A DNA stretch of 7,339 bases, taken from NCBI GenBank assembly GCA_028706895.1, contig JAQTVG010000042.1, positions 1 to 7,339 of the forward strand. The letters are read 5' to 3'. This DNA comes from Candidatus Omnitrophota bacterium (lineage in GTDB: Bacteria > Omnitrophota > Gorgyraeia > Gygaellales > Profunditerraquicolaceae). Positions 5,930 to 7,339 of this stretch are shown one piece after another. A model generated the notes under the pieces. That model did no database searches. It saw only the letters and a list, made by a program, of their open reading frames with translations, and was not told the DNA's origin. The stretch's first letter is position 1, and the number at the start of each line of letters is the position of its first letter. Both the position numbers and the translations under genes were made by a program.

Positions 5930-6616
5930 ATGAAACTCTATAAATTCAGGTCACTTACAGGCACTGAACGCGACATCGATAGTAATAGAGATAGCGACTT
6001 TAAGCGCGCTAAAATGATTTTAGAAAACGGTGAGTTTTGGTGTTCTAAATTTTCAGAGCTCAACGATCCTATGGAAGGCGTATTTTATGGTTCAAAGGAT
6101 TTAATCGACACTATCTATACAAAGAAGCTCCAGTACAAAATATGTTCTTTTTCAGCTAAGAGAGCCCTTGAAAAGCCCTATATGTGGGGATATTATGCGA
6201 ATGGCTTTAAAGGTATGGCGATTGAGATTGAGGTAGATAGCGGGGACGTAGAAGAAATAAATTATAGCAATAAAATACCAAGTGTAGATCATTTAAGATC
6301 TGTCTGCAAAACGGATGATGAAGTGATCGTAAAGATTATTACGATTAAATCAAGCCCCTGGAAGCGCGAAGCAGAGTACAGGTTTTTGATAAAAGATGAA
6401 AAGAAATACCACAAAATAGGAGAAATTACTAAGGTATATTTTGGAAATCCTTATGGAGGCGTAGATAATAAGGAGTCCATTTATAAAAATAACCCAAGCC
6501 TACTATGTTATGACAAATTTAAAAAATATCTAATAAGGCTTGCAAACGAACGTAACATAAGTTGCTATTCTATTAAAATTAAAGATGGTAAAGTGCTTCC
6601 CGATGAGAAATTGTGA
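5930..6616 (+). CDS. DUF2971 family protein
   Basis: A 228-residue protein matching the DUF2971 pattern: LYKFRSL at the start (3-9), ILENGEFWCSKFSELNDPMEG (30-50), ICSFS (70-74), MWGYYANGFKGMAIEIE (84-100), WKREAEYRFL (143-152) and a late VYFG strand. The molecular function of the family is not established. Its members are widespread, often in accessory regions, and the conserved NDPxEG and W-EYR residues could form an active site, but that is inference. It begins nine bases after the preceding HTH gene, with GAGGG (5921-5925) four bases before the ATG, so it belongs to the same transcript. No signal peptide or membrane segment is seen, so it is cytoplasmic. As the last member of the nuclease cluster it could be an effector, a sensor or simply a passenger. 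Confidence 0.85.
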   Translation: MKLYKFRSLTGTERDIDSNRDSDFKRAKMILENGEFWCSKFSELNDPMEGVFYGSKDLIDTIYTKKLQYKICSFSAKRALEKPYMWGYYANGFKGMAIEIEVDSGDVEEINYSNKIPSVDHLRSVCKTDDEVIVKIITIKSSPWKREAEYRFLIKDEKKYHKIGEITKVYFGNPYGGVDNKESIYKNNPSLLCYDKFKKYLIRLANERNISCYSIKIKDGKVLPDEKL

Positions 6617-6654
6617 ACAAATAGGGGGCATAGATTTTCCCAGAAGCAAATCTT

Positions 6655-6659
6655 AGGAG
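6655..6659 (+). promoter_or_regulatory. Ribosome binding site fixing a GTG start
   Basis: AGGAG sits six bases before the GTG at 6666. A short inverted repeat, AGATTT (6632-6637) with AAATCT (6648-6653), ends just before it. If it forms, that hairpin would sit next to the binding site, but six AT-rich base pairs give only weak structure. Confidence 0.75.
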
Positions 6660-6665
6660 ATCGAC

Positions 6666-7262
6666 GTGAAAATAATTTGCACCCGTTGCAAGACAGTTAT
6701 GGGAGAGCAAAAGCCCTATAAAGATTCTACCGAAATCAAGGCCACCTGTACTGCTTGCATTGAAAAAGCAAAAGAAGAGGCTGCGCGGTTTGTGCCCGAA
6801 CCTGAACCTAGGGATGGGCAAGAGATAACGCTGGAAAATGGCCTTAAAGGCACGCTCTGGGTCGCAAAAGATAAAAAGGGGAAGCTTTCTTTTGGGGAGA
6901 TGGTCGTTAGTGGTAAGAAGTTCTATTGCTTAAGTAATGGACGAGAAAAATTTCAGGCGTATCTTGGAGGCTTAACAGGCGAAGAGGCTGATGTTTCACT
7001 TCTTCATTCCATAACTTGTAAGATAGACCCTCCTCTCAGAGGCCGGAGAAAAAAGCAAGATCCTCCTAAGACAGAAGAACCAAAAAAGGACGAGAGCATC
7101 CACTACAACTGTACCATAAGGGTGCCTAAGCATTATATTCAGCTAATGTTTGATGATATGGCCGAACGGATGGATAAGGTCGCTAAAATACTCGCAGAAG
7201 CGGTACTTAAAACGTACAGGGAAGAGAGCAAAACAGCCCAATTAAGCCTTGACAAACCGTAG
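6666..7262 (+). CDS. Zinc-ribbon protein of unknown function
   Basis: A 198-residue protein starting with GTG behind a good ribosome binding site. Residues 5-31 form a two-knuckle zinc ribbon (CTRC at 5-8, CTAC at 28-31), followed directly by a charged helix rich in Glu, Lys and Ala. A compact strand-rich segment (about 50-120) is of no family I recognise. Then comes a Pro/Lys/Glu-rich linker (about 124-143) and a C-terminal segment, HYNCTIRVPKHYIQLMFDDMAERMDKVAKIL, that looks amphipathic and may dimerise. The layout of metal site, small domain, flexible linker and helix suggests a nucleic-acid or protein adaptor, but no function can be assigned. It is separated by 49 bases from the DUF2971 gene, so it may be co-transcribed or independent. 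Its last codons contain the -35 box of the next promoter. Confidence 0.75.
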   Translation: MKIICTRCKTVMGEQKPYKDSTEIKATCTACIEKAKEEAARFVPEPEPRDGQEITLENGLKGTLWVAKDKKGKLSFGEMVVSGKKFYCLSNGREKFQAYLGGLTGEEADVSLLHSITCKIDPPLRGRRKKQDPPKTEEPKKDESIHYNCTIRVPKHYIQLMFDDMAERMDKVAKILAEAVLKTYREESKTAQLSLDKP

Positions 7263-7277
7263 CTTATGTAATATAAT
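7249..7277 (+). promoter_or_regulatory. Consensus sigma70 promoter at the right edge
   Basis: TTGACA (7249-7254) and TATAAT (7272-7277) are both perfect matches with the optimal 17-base spacer. The -35 box overlaps the coding end of the zinc-ribbon gene. The predicted transcription start is near 7284, giving a leader of about 50 bases before the ATG at 7335. A promoter this close to consensus is intrinsically strong and normally needs a repressor. Confidence 0.85.
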
Positions 7278-7278
7278 C

Positions 7279-7293
7279 TTACAAGACTTGTAA
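7279..7293 (+). promoter_or_regulatory. Candidate operator: perfect 15-base palindrome over the transcription start
   Basis: TTACAAG (7279-7285), a central A (7286) and CTTGTAA (7287-7293) form a perfect inverted repeat starting one base after the -10 box. A dimeric repressor bound here would block the strong promoter. The symmetric, near-zero-spacer form suits an HTH repressor dimer. The regulator is unknown; the gene starting at 7335 could encode it. Confidence 0.55.
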
Positions 7294-7334
7294 ATTAATC
7301 GAACATATGCTATATTTATAAGGGGGTGAGGATA

Positions 7335-7339
7335 ATGAT
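7335..7339 (+). CDS. Start of a further gene, cut by the right edge
   Basis: AGGGGGTGA (7321-7329) is a near-perfect Shine-Dalgarno five bases before ATG 7335-7337. With the strong promoter upstream, this is very probably a real start codon, but only the first five bases are visible and the product cannot be named. Confidence 0.6.

Overview
This is a bacterial window. It shows standard-code ORFs packed head to tail, Shine-Dalgarno sequences matching the canonical anti-SD, consensus-like sigma70 promoters and a rho-independent terminator. All recognisable genes lie on the + strand. The moderately AT-rich composition and the mix of rare accessory families suggest the genome of an uncultured lineage or an accessory island. 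Nothing here (no rRNA, tRNA or housekeeping marker) allows a safe taxonomic placement.

Layout. Positions 1-416 hold the 3' end of an MBL-fold metallohydrolase whose start lies outside the window. Positions 417-575 hold a promoter, a structured leader or small RNA and a strong intrinsic terminator. A tight three-gene run follows: a small DUF457/YdjM-type membrane-bound metal-dependent hydrolase (576-920), a class 3 lipase with a complete Ser-Asp-His triad (931-1809), and a secreted endonuclease/exonuclease/phosphatase (EEP, DNase I-fold) enzyme overlapping the lipase by one base (1809-2876).

A more AT-rich block comes next, carrying three nucleases of different folds: GIY-YIG (2889-3380), PD-(D/E)XK (3459-4700) and HNH (4701-5165). 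These lead into a coiled-coil protein with an excisionase/MerR-type helix-turn-helix (5171-5920) and a DUF2971 protein (5930-6616). From the PD-(D/E)XK gene through DUF2971, gaps are 0-9 bases, so this is very probably one transcript. A zinc-ribbon protein of unknown function follows (6666-7262). Overlapping its 3' end is a perfect-consensus promoter with a 15-bp palindrome over the expected transcription start and a strong ribosome binding site for a gene that begins at the right edge.

Most interesting points. (1) The PD-(D/E)XK gene has no visible ribosome binding site at its own start. It contains a perfect GGAGGTGA five bases before an in-frame internal ATG (codon 184), which predicts a separately made C-terminal protein of 230 residues. 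(2) The GIY-YIG / PD-(D/E)XK / HNH / coiled-coil-HTH / DUF2971 cluster does not match a defence system I can name and is the best candidate for an undescribed system. A function in phage or plasmid conflict is inference from gene content, not shown by the sequence.
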